A DNA stretch of 64,000 nt from Flavobacteriia bacterium. Lineage in GTDB: Bacteria > Bacteroidota > Bacteroidia > Flavobacteriales > Flavobacteriaceae. This document shows, piece after piece, positions 18,455 through 26,079 of this stretch; the first letter of the stretch is position 1; each line of letters begins with the position of its first letter. The position numbers and the translations under genes are program-made. The notes beneath the pieces were generated by a model that was not told the DNA's origin, searched no databases, and worked only from the letters and a program-made list of their open reading frames with translations. Location: positions 62,001-126,000 of the forward strand of contig RDYL01000009.1 of assembly GCA_004293165.1 (NCBI GenBank), read 5' to 3'.

Positions 18455-18560
18455 TATTATTTTTTTTAAAAGTCGATTTTAGAGTAAAGAATAACATTTC
18501 GCCTGCTTCAAGAAATTGGATAAAATCAAGCCCCCAATACATACTGGCGATTACCACCAT
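18435..18560 (-). CDS. Possible small protein between holin-like and spanin-like genes (41 aa)
   Basis: ATG at 18558-18560, stop at 18435-18437. It starts 4 bp after the holin-like stop and overlaps the spanin-like start by 20 bp in another frame. The N-terminal half is hydrophobic (MVVIASMYWGLDFIQFL) and the C-terminal tail is polar. The tight packing supports translation, but the length gives little statistical weight. Confidence 0.4.
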   Translation of the reverse strand: MVVIASMYWGLDFIQFLEAGEMLFFTLKSTFKKNNNETDNQ

Positions 18561-18564
18561 TTTG

Positions 18565-18921
18565 TTAAAGAGTTGTCTTTTCACTTATCAATTGTTTTAG
18601 CTTGTCAAAAATTGCCCCTAATAGATCTTCCATTCTTTTATGGAAAATGGTTGAAAATGAACCGCACCAAGCACAAACTACATAAGTAAAAAGTTTGCTA
18701 GTGTGCAGGAACTGGTCAAAGAAGCCATACACCAAGAGAGCAACAAAAAATGATACAATTGCTTCGGCTAAAAACCATTTCCAAGAGGCTTTTACTCCCT
18801 GTCGCACTTGCTTTATTATTTTCACAAATGCTCCCATACTTACGAGTAAAAGAAATAATAGAAAATCCATTAATTGTTTGGAATGATTGGTTAACCATTC
18901 CCATATTTGTTGTTTTGTCAT
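18565..18921 (-). CDS. Holin-like membrane protein (118 aa)
   Basis: Three hydrophobic segments are visible: about residues 20-36 (FLLFLLLVSMGAFVKII), 48-67 (WFLAEAIVSFFVALLVYGFF) and 77-93. The charged C-terminal tail (KRMEDLLGAIFDKLKQ) is cytoplasmic-like. Size and topology match phage holins with three spans. The gene lies directly after the GH19 endolysin and before the spanin-like gene, the usual order of a lysis cassette. Holins permeabilise the inner membrane to release or activate the endolysin. Confidence 0.65.
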   Translation of the reverse strand: MTKQQIWEWLTNHSKQLMDFLLFLLLVSMGAFVKIIKQVRQGVKASWKWFLAEAIVSFFVALLVYGFFDQFLHTSKLFTYVVCAWCGSFSTIFHKRMEDLLGAIFDKLKQLISEKTTL

Positions 18922-19004
18922 TGCTTGTATAGTTTACTGATTAAGATTGAAAAGCCCAGACCAAAAATTGTAATAGGGATTATGTAAGAGTGCTGTCTTG
19001 ACAT
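18918..19004 (-). CDS. Possible 28-residue membrane micro-protein
   Basis: ATG at 19002-19004 inside the 3' end of the GH19 gene; TGA at 18918-18920 overlapping the holin-like start as ATGA. The product is essentially one membrane helix (YIIPITIFGLGFSILI) with a short basic tail. The exact ATGA coupling suggests translation. The reading is short, so confidence is modest. Confidence 0.35.
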   Translation of the reverse strand: MSRQHSYIIPITIFGLGFSILISKLYKQ

Positions 19005-19621
19005 TTTTTTTTTAATATCCCCATTGTATCAACAGAGATATAATAATTGAGTTGTTTAACTCTTTCCTCTAAATTGGTTAAGCCTCCATTTATCTTTTCG
19101 GTTATGGAATTGATGTTGTTTTTATCGGCAATCGGATTGAGCTTGAATCTAACCGACCAAAACCAACCTGCTATATCAATAGCTATATCGGGTCTTGAGG
19201 CTAAATCGGGATTTGCAATTACATCATGCCCGGAATAATCTTTATAGGCTTGGTAGTTGGCTCTCCCTGTGAGTTGAATAAGTCCACGACCTCTAAATCG
19301 CCAACCATCACCAACCTGTGTATTCCCTAAATTTATTCTTCCCCAATTACCGCCATAAACAATATTTGCAATGGCTTGTTGATTGGCTTTTTGCTTTGCT
19401 GTTCTGCCGTATTGGTTAGCCTGTGCAACCGAAATCTGATTAGTTCCAAAAGTTTTAATTAGCCCCTGTGGAGTGTAATTCAAACTTTCCGTAAACTTTA
19501 TAAATCCTCCGCTTTCCTCATGTAATTGTGCCAAAAAATGCGCAATCCGTCTTGGAGTATTGATAGCATATTTTTTAAAAATGCTTAAAAAAGTGATGCT
19601 GTTTGTCAGTAAAAATTCCAT
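18980..19621 (-). CDS. GH19-family glycoside hydrolase, predicted endolysin
   Basis: 213-aa enzyme of the GH19 chitinase/lysozyme-like family without a signal peptide. The catalytic region is HFLAQLHEESGGF (about residues 28-40) and the family motif FRGRGLIQLTGRANY lies near residues 108-122. In phages, GH19 enzymes cut peptidoglycan as endolysins; lack of a signal peptide fits holin-dependent release. It begins within the stop of the upstream 46-residue gene (TAATG overlap) and is followed by the holin-like gene. Confidence 0.85.
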   Translation of the reverse strand: MEFLLTNSITFLSIFKKYAINTPRRIAHFLAQLHEESGGFIKFTESLNYTPQGLIKTFGTNQISVAQANQYGRTAKQKANQQAIANIVYGGNWGRINLGNTQVGDGWRFRGRGLIQLTGRANYQAYKDYSGHDVIANPDLASRPDIAIDIAGWFWSVRFKLNPIADKNNINSITEKINGGLTNLEERVKQLNYYISVDTMGILKKKCQDSTLT

Positions 19622-19761
19622 TACAATACTACTTTTTTGGGTTCTTTAGTTGGCTTGTTTTCTGTCTCTTTAATTTCAGGTGCTTTCTCATTATCCATAG
19701 TGGCAACAACTAAAATTCCTGCTACGGCTAGTGATAGCCATAATGCTCCGCTTGTACTCAT
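19621..19761 (-). CDS. Small single-span membrane protein (46 aa)
   Basis: ATG at 19759-19761; the stop overlaps the GH19 start. The N-terminal half is one membrane helix (GALWLSLAVAGILVVATM) and the tail is charged and Pro/Lys/Glu-rich. It starts 2 bp after the preceding gene, so spacing and overlap on both sides support a real gene. Candidate minor virion membrane protein or lysis regulator. Confidence 0.55.
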   Translation of the reverse strand: MSTSGALWLSLAVAGILVVATMDNEKAPEIKETENKPTKEPKKVVL

Positions 19762-19763
19762 CT

Positions 19764-20462
19764 TTAAAAGTCTTTTAGTTTGATTTGTTTTACACCTTTT
19801 TGGGCTAATAGTGCGTTTTCAGTATTACGCCCGAAATCTCCGTCAACCTTGATTTTAAGTAGTGTTTGCAAGGCTCTTACTTCAAGCCCTTTGCTTCCTT
19901 TTTTCAAGAGTTTGCTTTTATCTACTCCCGAACCGTTTGATGAACTAACCGATGCAACTGTTGGGTAAATTTTACCTACTGGTTTTATAACATCTTGGTC
20001 AGCAATCCAATAAATATCATTGAGCAATGCGCCGTTTCTTTGCACTACATAGCGATACGTTCCGTCAGGTCTTAAACCAACCCAAATAATAGTACCGATT
20101 TTATCGCCCTTTTTAAAAGTGGCTTTTCGGATTCCCTCACTGATATAATTACCGTCAGCCATTTTCCTAGCATCATAGGTTTTTGTACCATAAAATCCTG
20201 TCGCCATTACTTCCTGCCCAATGCTGTATCTAAAACTATCAGCTACTACTGGGGCTTTGACTGGGGCTTTGGGTTTTACTGGAGTTTGAACCTTGATTGG
20301 ATTGGTAGCCAATGTTGGAGTTTTTACAGGTGCTACTGGTTCTATTGGTTCTTCAATATAATTCTGCTGTTTGTCATTACCTTTTTGAACAAAATAATAG
20401 ATGCCACCACCTACCGCTAGGGCTATACCGCCACCAATCCATAATTTATCTTCTGTGGTCAT
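19764..20462 (-). CDS. Membrane-anchored protein with C-terminal peptidoglycan-binding domain (232 aa)
   Basis: An N-terminal membrane segment (LWIGGGIALAVGGGIYYFV) is followed by a Pro/Lys/Val-rich linker, then a beta-rich SH3-like part (FRYSIGQEVMATGFYGTKTY, about residues 77-160). The C-terminal ~45 residues resemble a peptidoglycan-binding domain (GSKGLEVRALQTLLKI, VDGDFGRNTENAL). In a phage this design suits a virion or entry protein that contacts the cell wall. It lies 1-2 bp from both neighbours in the long operon. Confidence 0.7.
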   Translation of the reverse strand: MTTEDKLWIGGGIALAVGGGIYYFVQKGNDKQQNYIEEPIEPVAPVKTPTLATNPIKVQTPVKPKAPVKAPVVADSFRYSIGQEVMATGFYGTKTYDARKMADGNYISEGIRKATFKKGDKIGTIIWVGLRPDGTYRYVVQRNGALLNDIYWIADQDVIKPVGKIYPTVASVSSSNGSGVDKSKLLKKGSKGLEVRALQTLLKIKVDGDFGRNTENALLAQKGVKQIKLKDF

Positions 20463-20463
20463 T

Positions 20464-20886
20464 TTATAATTGTTTTGGATAATTTGATTTTAATAATTGA
20501 TAATCTTCTGTACTTAATTCCTCTTTGAGCCAAACCTTTAAAGGGTGCTTTGTCGGAGTTTGCCAAAAAGCGAAATAGGTGTTACCTGTTAGGGTGTTAT
20601 AATATCTATTTCCAAAGGCTGTAATCACTTTTGAAAATTGTGCTTCAGTTACTCCAGTAAGTGCTGTAAAAATGGTTTTGCGCTTTTCGGTGTTAGTGAA
20701 ATTGGCTTCTTTCATTGCATTGAAAAGCATTGTGGCAACTTCTTTAGCATTGAAACTCGAATCCGTTAAACCTGCATCCAAATACGCTCCTGCCTTTTTA
20801 TTTTTACTGGTTTGGGAAACTGCCAAAAGCATTATTCCTAGTCCTGCAAGTCCAATGGTTACAGGGATAATTTTTGTACTTTCCAT
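20464..20886 (-). CDS. Single-span protein with annexin-like helical domain (140 aa)
   Basis: The N-terminal membrane segment is IIPVTIGLAGLGIMLLAV. A ~85-residue helical domain follows: AKEVATMLFNAMKEANFTN, TIFTALTGVTEAQFSKVI, then WLKEELSTEDYQLL. The spacing of A--L--AM, AL-GV---F--V and L--EL resembles one annexin repeat. The next gene upstream encodes a protein of the same plan, so they look like diverged paralogues. Candidate virion membrane proteins; no enzymatic residues are seen. Confidence 0.55.
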   Translation of the reverse strand: MESTKIIPVTIGLAGLGIMLLAVSQTSKNKKAGAYLDAGLTDSSFNAKEVATMLFNAMKEANFTNTEKRKTIFTALTGVTEAQFSKVITAFGNRYYNTLTGNTYFAFWQTPTKHPLKVWLKEELSTEDYQLLKSNYPKQL

Positions 20887-20887
20887 C

Positions 20888-21382
20888 TTAAAAAAAGTGC
20901 GGTATTAAAAAGCGTAATTCCATAAGTTCGCTTGGGTTAAACTGGTCGGCAAACCATTCTATCATTGTCATTTTCTTTGATAAGGGATTAATACCTTTTC
21001 TTTGCCCAAACTCGTTGTAAATCCTAATAAATCCATTGTGATTAACTCCCATCAGATTTTGTTTTACAGATTTAAACCCATTTCCAAAACCATACATTGC
21101 GCTAAAAATGGCTTCCGCTTTATTCTTTGCCATTCCAGTAGAAATATTACTTGGCTTTTCTCTTCTATCTTCACTTAATTTAGAAAAGCCGTTAAAAATC
21201 TTCTTGTAAACAAAATATCCAACCCCAAGAAAAAAGCCTGTTTTAAGTACACCCTTTACAATTGAAGCCGTTGCATTTACTGTAGCATTGGCATTGTCAA
21301 GCGTATTGGCGATTGCCTTTTGCCCTTGTGGGGAAGAAGCTACTGCCATAACTGCTGGATTGTGTAAACCTTGTTTTTTCAT
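20888..21382 (-). CDS. Single-span protein, paralogue of the downstream annexin-like protein (164 aa)
   Basis: The N-terminal ~45 residues are Ala-rich, followed by a membrane segment (VLKTGFFLGVGYFVYKKIF, about 46-65). The C-terminal domain repeats the plan of its neighbour: AEAIFSAMYGFGNGFK, LMGVNHNGFIRIYNEFGQR, then WFADQFNPSELMELRF. It is 1 bp from the neighbour. Similarity between the two is in pattern, not close identity. Function unknown; probably structural. Confidence 0.55.
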   Translation of the reverse strand: MKKQGLHNPAVMAVASSPQGQKAIANTLDNANATVNATASIVKGVLKTGFFLGVGYFVYKKIFNGFSKLSEDRREKPSNISTGMAKNKAEAIFSAMYGFGNGFKSVKQNLMGVNHNGFIRIYNEFGQRKGINPLSKKMTMIEWFADQFNPSELMELRFLIPHFF

Positions 21383-21600
21383 TGTCTCTGTTGTTGGCTG
21401 TAGCGACTGCTCCCAATTTCATTTTTACTTCTGGAAGTTCATTTTAAGTTTCTTAAAGGGTTGCCCCAGTAATCCGCTTAATCTTACTACTCCCGTTTCA
21501 TCTTTACTTTCTTAAATTGGAGCAATTGTTACAGCTATTTCTTTGCTGTTGTTTCACTTGCCTGTAAATGGAGCTTACAGACAAGCTACTCCAACACTAC
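21383..21600 (-). other. Intergenic stretch with no convincing gene
   Basis: This is the only gap above 200 bp in the late operon. Minus-strand frames hold only short readings without a convincing ATG. It may hold an internal promoter or the remains of a small gene. Confidence 0.4.
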
Positions 21601-21795
21601 CTACATTATGAACTCTTTTATTGTTTGCCAACTCTGCGCATCAGTTACCATTGCAATTGCTTTTTGAGAGTTTTTAAGTTCTACCAACTTCTCTAAAACC
21701 TCATTATCTAAATCGGCTAGGGTTTCAATCAATTTTGCTTTTTTCTGCAACTTGAAAGGGTTTGTTTCCTTTGTTTTTATGGTTAATGCGCTCAT
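21601..21795 (-). CDS. Small hypothetical protein (64 aa)
   Basis: Charged helical protein (KLIETLADLDNEVLEKLVEL) without membrane segments. Its ATG overlaps the last base of the preceding gene's stop, so it is translationally coupled to the 263-residue coiled-coil protein. Possibly its partner. No family recognised. Confidence 0.55.
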   Translation of the reverse strand: MSALTIKTKETNPFKLQKKAKLIETLADLDNEVLEKLVELKNSQKAIAMVTDAQSWQTIKEFIM

Positions 21796-22586
21796 TATAC
21801 TAGCATTTGATGTTGTTGTAATAATTGAAATAACTCTTGTGAGAAAACATTGTTTTCGGTATTCTCATTGATTTTTTGATAGATGACTTGTAAAAGTGTT
21901 ATGGTATCATCATCAAGGGTTTTTATGATCTCCAAAAACGATTTTTTAACTTCTGAATAAGTTTCGTTTTCTGCATCATCGGTCGAGGCAACTCCCAAAC
22001 CATTTGCTTCAACTGGTACATTAAATCCCAATCCTTTTAAAATTATCGGGGTTTGCTTTATAGCACCTAAAAGCATATTGTTAAAACTGTCGTTGCTCTC
22101 CTTTGTGTACCGTCTCTGCAACTTCTCTTCATTTAGTGCCTCGTTTTTAGCTTTGAGTTCCTTATTTTCTCTTTCTGATTCCTCTAGTTTTCTTGCGAGT
22201 TCTGCTCGGTCGTAGGCTTGAAGCTTTAAATCAAAAATCTCTGTCATACCCAATCCCATCAGTCCGCTTTTCATTTTCTTTTTCTTCTTTCTTTTGGCAA
22301 TTGGTTTTTCCTCTGGTTCATTTGATTTTCCAAAACTCACATCGAAAGGGTCTCCCTCCATTTTAAAGGCATTTGCTCCGTTTTTACGTTTCTCCTGTAG
22401 GGTTAGTTTTTTGTAACCATCAGCAAAAACTTTCTCGAAAAACTCTTCTGCTGTACCATATTCATTTTTTATTTGCTCGTGGGTTACATTGCGAAAAATC
22501 GGCTTGGAAGTATCCCTGTCATAAACCGTTACAGCACAAAACTTGTCGCTGTTGAGTTTATCCATCAAATCATCTAATTGCTCCAT
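21795..22586 (-). CDS. Coiled-coil protein of the virion-like cluster (263 aa)
   Basis: The order is an N-terminal ~90-residue domain, a Lys-rich patch (AKRKKKKKMKSGLMG, about 98-112), a heptad-like coiled coil (about 120-160, for example LEESERENKELKAKNEAL), and an acidic helical C-terminus. No membrane segment. A soluble coiled-coil protein with a basic patch, next to the small beta-rich genes, could be a scaffold or DNA-contacting assembly protein; this is inference. Its start is 1 bp after the stop of the 91-residue gene. Confidence 0.55.
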   Translation of the reverse strand: MEQLDDLMDKLNSDKFCAVTVYDRDTSKPIFRNVTHEQIKNEYGTAEEFFEKVFADGYKKLTLQEKRKNGANAFKMEGDPFDVSFGKSNEPEEKPIAKRKKKKKMKSGLMGLGMTEIFDLKLQAYDRAELARKLEESERENKELKAKNEALNEEKLQRRYTKESNDSFNNMLLGAIKQTPIILKGLGFNVPVEANGLGVASTDDAENETYSEVKKSFLEIIKTLDDDTITLLQVIYQKINENTENNVFSQELFQLLQQHQMLV

Positions 22587-22587
22587 T

Positions 22588-22863
22588 TTAAATTAGTTTC
22601 TTGTAGATAAGTAGTATTTTGTTTTTTGGGGTGTAACCCTTTTTGCTGTTATTGGTATCTGTGTAGATTACCTCTAATTGCACTTTTGAATAAGTACCAT
22701 CAGGCACAACTAAAATTTGTTTTTGGGTTGGGTATATCAGAACTCCGTTAACCTGTGCTATGCTTGTGCCTTTATTGACAACGCAAAGTGAAGTAACATT
22801 CTCTAAAACTGGGATTTGCTCTTCTCTAAATTCTCTTGTTATAAAAGCCGATTCTACAAACAT
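22588..22863 (-). CDS. Small beta-rich protein, candidate minor capsid protein (91 aa)
   Basis: Short alternating hydrophobic strands run through the chain (VTSLCVVNKGTSIAQVNGVL, QKILVVPDG, VQLEVIYTD). There is no signal peptide, membrane helix or enzyme motif. It is next to two other beta-rich genes (22866-23240 and 23299-23856). As a set they look like jelly-roll or penton-type virion proteins. The assignment is by composition and context only. Confidence 0.5.
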   Translation of the reverse strand: MFVESAFITREFREEQIPVLENVTSLCVVNKGTSIAQVNGVLIYPTQKQILVVPDGTYSKVQLEVIYTDTNNSKKGYTPKNKILLIYKKLI

Positions 22864-22865
22864 TG

Positions 22866-23240
22866 CTACATTTTTTTAACGTTATTATTATACAGGAACA
22901 CTACATGAAATTTTAGCGGTCTCTCTGATTCCAGTTTGTCCTCTAGTGTAAAATTGAGAGTGTAATCTTTGTTGCCAGTATCAAAATTTAGAGGCTTAAA
23001 ACTCTTCTCATATTCTCCACCGTTTGACTGTCTCCAGTTGTCAATATGCACCGATGGAATAATTGCAATGCTGTTATCGTCTTTCATTTCAACGGATGCC
23101 ATTGCGTTTGCCTGTTTCTCAACTCCATTGGTATAAAGTGCTGCACCTGTAGTAAAGCCTGTAGGCAGTTTAAAGTTTACCGATGTATCAGTTTCTCCTG
23201 GTTTAATTAGTGCCTTCACAACGTATTGAATTTGTCTCAT
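22866..23240 (-). CDS. Beta-rich protein, candidate small capsid protein (124 aa)
   Basis: Predicted mostly beta: IQYVVKALIKPGE, DTSVNFKLPTGFTTGAALYT, DYTLNFTLEDKLE, LKFHVVFLYNN. Soluble, with no cysteine and no enzyme motif. It ends with a basic tail (NNNVKKM). It is separated from the 185-residue gene by a hairpin. A single-barrel capsid protein is a reasonable guess, with the 185-residue protein as partner, as in two-component single-barrel viruses. Not proven. Confidence 0.5.
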   Translation of the reverse strand: MRQIQYVVKALIKPGETDTSVNFKLPTGFTTGAALYTNGVEKQANAMASVEMKDDNSIAIIPSVHIDNWRQSNGGEYEKSFKPLNFDTGNKDYTLNFTLEDKLESERPLKFHVVFLYNNNVKKM

Positions 23241-23254
23241 GTCTTTTGGGATTT

Positions 23255-23284
23255 AAAAGCCATAGCCCTAGAACTATGGCTTTT
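23255..23284 (-). terminator. Hairpin after the candidate major capsid gene
   Basis: An 11-bp stem AAAAGCCATAG / CTATGGCTTTT with an 8-base loop lies 15 bp past the stop of the 185-residue gene. On the minus strand it is followed by TTTT. A partial terminator or 3'-end stabiliser here would raise expression of the upstream gene relative to those downstream, as is common after major capsid genes. Confidence 0.6.
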
Positions 23285-23298
23285 TGAGTTTTGAAATA

Positions 23299-23856
23299 CT
23301 ATTTTTTTGCTTCTGTTACTCTGAACTCCAATCGCATAAAAAGCGGTTTTCCTGTTGGAATTGTAACCCCTTTTGGAAATTCCAACTCCAATTTGAACTC
23401 TTCTTTTGCTCTTAAAAGCGGAGTAGTTGCAATTGGTCTGTGGTCGTCCTGTTTGAAATTTTGAGTATCGGTCATCGGCAAATCAATAAGCATATCATTG
23501 GTTTGGATAAGTCTCAAATCAGCATTTTGCAGTTGTGCCGGTATTCTTTCAGAATTTTGCCAGTTGGCATTTGTAACATCAGTTCCGTCAGAGGTAAACA
23601 AGGTTCGGACAGAATCAATGACAACATCACGACCAGAGTTTAAAAGGTTTCCGTCAAAGTTGGTTACTCCGACTAATTTTTTGGTGTTGGCATCAACCAA
23701 TTGGTTTATCCCACTCATTCCGTCAACCTTTACATTTAAGTAGAATGTTTTATCTACTAATTTGGTTGCTTGTGGTCGCACAGCTTGTGCGTGTTGGCGT
23801 TGTCTCGCTCCTAAAACTTTGATTGCTCTTTGCAATTGTGGATTTCTATTTTCCAT
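23299..23856 (-). CDS. Beta-rich protein, candidate major capsid protein (185 aa)
   Basis: The N-terminal ~30 residues are basic and Gln-rich (LQRAIKVLGARQRQHAQAV). The rest is beta-rich: KTFYLNVKVDGMSGINQLVD, RDVVIDSVRTLF, LRLIQTNDMLIDLPMTD, and strands at the end (EFKLELEFPKGV, LFMRLEFRVTE). It is soluble and lacks enzyme motifs. Position in the middle of the late genes, a basic N-terminal arm and its own downstream hairpin fit a major capsid protein with one beta-barrel. It is too short for a double jelly roll (usually 250 residues or more). Structure prediction would decide. Confidence 0.5.
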   Translation of the reverse strand: MENRNPQLQRAIKVLGARQRQHAQAVRPQATKLVDKTFYLNVKVDGMSGINQLVDANTKKLVGVTNFDGNLLNSGRDVVIDSVRTLFTSDGTDVTNANWQNSERIPAQLQNADLRLIQTNDMLIDLPMTDTQNFKQDDHRPIATTPLLRAKEEFKLELEFPKGVTIPTGKPLFMRLEFRVTEAKK

Positions 23857-23894
23857 TTTTTTGTTTGAATTAAATTTTACTTTTCTTTTTGGGT

Positions 23895-24464
23895 TTACAT
23901 TATGTAATTGCCGTCTTCATCGATGTAGGCTCCTAAACCATCTTCATCTTCATAAGCACCTAGACCATCTTCAACATAGTTTCCACTTGCATCGATATAA
24001 CCGCCTAATCCGTCTTCATCATCATATCCGTTTAAACCGTTTTCAACATAATTGCCGTTTACATCAATGTAACCACCCAATCCGTCTTCGTGGTAATTGC
24101 CATAGGCATCGATATAGCCATTTAGACCGTTTACTGCTCCTGAAAGACCTACAGCTTTTTGCATAAATCTTCCCATTGCGCTATCCGAACTTAGCTTTGA
24201 GGCGATGGCTTCAGATGAAAAAATGTTTTTTACCAGTTCTAAACCGTGAGCAATGGAAACACCAATTGCCGAACCTCTCATAAGGGAACTTTTACTATCA
24301 CTCCCTTTTACCTTTACTGCCAAGAATCCTGCTCCGACAGCTACTACACCATTTACAACACCTTTTACCGTGTTTGATGATGTCTCTGTCATTGTGCCTG
24401 TAAGACCTCTTGAGAGTGCGCCTACAGCAACGGCAGAACTAATTGTTATTAACTCCTGTTTCAT
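23895..24464 (-). CDS. Protein with hydrophobic N-half and acidic GYID-GNY repeats (189 aa)
   Basis: Residues 1-100 are Gly/Ala/Val-rich with weak membrane segments (VVNGVVAVGAGFLAVKV). Residues ~112-189 consist of tandem units of the form GLGGYIDxxGNYxEDGL, some interleaved with short GLxxYxDEDGL units, encoded at 23898-24131. The acidic Asp/Asn/Gly repeats could bind calcium or form an exposed virion spike. The repeats are also visible at the DNA level, so copy number may vary. No known family recognised. Confidence 0.55.
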   Translation of the reverse strand: MKQELITISSAVAVGALSRGLTGTMTETSSNTVKGVVNGVVAVGAGFLAVKVKGSDSKSSLMRGSAIGVSIAHGLELVKNIFSSEAIASKLSSDSAMGRFMQKAVGLSGAVNGLNGYIDAYGNYHEDGLGGYIDVNGNYVENGLNGYDDEDGLGGYIDASGNYVEDGLGAYEDEDGLGAYIDEDGNYIM

Positions 24465-24475
24465 TTTTGTTTTTA

Positions 24476-25174
24476 TTAATTACTTTTTGAACTTGTTGCT
24501 AGTAAAACTGCTCCCAAAGCCCCCACGCCGATAACTATTGGAATAGTATAATTGGGTTTGTCAGTTGGGTTTGCTGTTTCATTTTTTGCCATTTCCTTTT
24601 GAGTGGCAACCTCTTCTTTTAGATTATCTACTGGAATATCCTTGACTTTTGAAATGGTCTCTAATTGAGCATCATTTGGCAAAGCTTCATTTACTTGCGT
24701 ATCGGTTGCCAAAGTCTCAGCAGGTACTCCTTTAACCTGTGCAATGGTTTCCAATTGCTGTGGTGTTGGTGTAGCATTTTGCATCACTTCTCCGCCTTGT
24801 GCATCATCGTAAACTTCTTGTGAACCTCCGCCAGAAATTGCGTTTTTAATTGTTGGCTTTACCACGTTGTTAATGGCAAACTTTCCAACCTTACTATTCC
24901 CAATTTTTGTAGCAAACTTGATAGCTTTACTACCTTTAATTTTGGTAAAAAGCCTACCTGCTTTACTGTCAAGTATCTTCCCTGCAATACCGCCTCCTGG
25001 AATAAAACTCATTGCAGTAGTGGCTAATGGAATGGCTACTTTGCCTACCTTAATGGCATTTTTTATGCTGATGTCTCTTTTAGCTGATTTGATGTTTCGT
25101 TTTATGAACCTCCCAATTTTAAGCCCTCTGTTTAAACCTGCATTTAAACCTGCTTGTTCTTCTAATATTATCAT
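24476..25174 (-). CDS. Basic membrane protein of the virion-like cluster (232 aa)
   Basis: The N-terminal ~110 residues are basic and Gly/Ala/Ile-rich with hydrophobic stretches (VAIPLATTAMSFIPGGGIAG). The middle holds two similar units (QLETIAQVKGVPAETL and QLETISKVKDIPVDNL). A C-terminal membrane helix (PIVIGVGALGAVLLATS) follows. A basic amphipathic N-part plus a membrane anchor suits a protein lining an internal virion membrane. It lies between the repeat protein and the transglutaminase-like gene. Confidence 0.55.
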   Translation of the reverse strand: MIILEEQAGLNAGLNRGLKIGRFIKRNIKSAKRDISIKNAIKVGKVAIPLATTAMSFIPGGGIAGKILDSKAGRLFTKIKGSKAIKFATKIGNSKVGKFAINNVVKPTIKNAISGGGSQEVYDDAQGGEVMQNATPTPQQLETIAQVKGVPAETLATDTQVNEALPNDAQLETISKVKDIPVDNLKEEVATQKEMAKNETANPTDKPNYTIPIVIGVGALGAVLLATSSKSN

Positions 25175-25185
25175 ACTGTTATTGT

Positions 25186-26040
25186 TTAAAAAGGAAATCT
25201 TCCTCTAGTGGAACTTGTTTTTTTTGATGCTCCTTTAAGCCCTCTTTTACTACCGTAAACACTATTGCTTTTTACATAGATATTGTAAGCTCCGCCCTCG
25301 CTATTTGATTTGTGAGCAATGGCATCTGTACCCAATGACTGTAGCATATTTTTTGCTTGTTCGGCACTTCGGGCGAAATCGTATAACTCATACGCCTTTT
25401 GACAGGGTTTCTTTGTTACATACCAGCCTTTCTTCTTTGGTGCAGGGCAATTAAGCCCTATATGTGGCAGTTTTAAACTCATAAAAACATCTTCTTTACT
25501 TGTGTACTTTGGTTCTCTGTTACTTTGTACTGTTCCATCAATTACACAATGCCCATCATCCAGTTTTCCACTTACTTGATTTTTTGGCACTACAACGTAA
25601 ACATGGGTGTACTGCTTCGGATTGAAATTGGGCTGTTTTATCTGCCTGATGTAATGCTTAATCCCCAAATTGAGAAGTATGCAACTGGCAAAAATTGAGT
25701 AGCTTTTACAATCAATTCCCTCTCTTCTGTTGAACCAACTATTAGCGGGGCTTCTTATATTTTGCGTTACTCCGTCAGCCTGATATTGAATATCATAGAA
25801 GAGAAAATAATGTATCTTGTTGCAGGTCTCTTCAATCGTTTTTCCTCTTAAAACCTGTGAAAGTTTGGCTACTTGCTTGTAATAAGCCTTTGCCCAATCT
25901 CTCATTACCCGAACCGAATAAAATGTATCTCCTGTTGCAAGCTTTACTTTTTGGTTTTTGGGCTTTTCGATTAAATGATTAAACTCGTCTCCGTTTTTTA
26001 TCCTACGCTTTAGAATTACGTTAATCTCTTCTTTTGTCAT
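25186..26040 (-). CDS. Transglutaminase-like cysteine protein (284 aa)
   Basis: Central papain-like/transglutaminase core: REGIDCKSYSIFASCIL carries the Cys, THVYVVVPK the His and CVIDGTV the Asp. The N-terminal ~90 residues are helical; the C-terminal tail is basic and Gly/Ser-rich (GSKRGLKGASKKTSSTRG). First gene of the late operon, directly after the terminator and repeat-rich region. In phages such proteins may process or cross-link virion proteins or act on the wall. The triad looks complete, so catalysis is possible. Confidence 0.7.
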   Translation of the reverse strand: MTKEEINVILKRRIKNGDEFNHLIEKPKNQKVKLATGDTFYSVRVMRDWAKAYYKQVAKLSQVLRGKTIEETCNKIHYFLFYDIQYQADGVTQNIRSPANSWFNRREGIDCKSYSIFASCILLNLGIKHYIRQIKQPNFNPKQYTHVYVVVPKNQVSGKLDDGHCVIDGTVQSNREPKYTSKEDVFMSLKLPHIGLNCPAPKKKGWYVTKKPCQKAYELYDFARSAEQAKNMLQSLGTDAIAHKSNSEGGAYNIYVKSNSVYGSKRGLKGASKKTSSTRGRFPF

Positions 26041-26079
26041 TTCTAAATCCTGTAACTTTCTGATGCAAATGTTTGAAAT

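Noticed and set aside
23762-24166. Plus-strand frame of 134 residues rich in His and Leu
   Set aside because: It is the antisense shadow of the GYID-repeat gene and the start of the candidate capsid gene; the His/Leu bias comes from the repeats.
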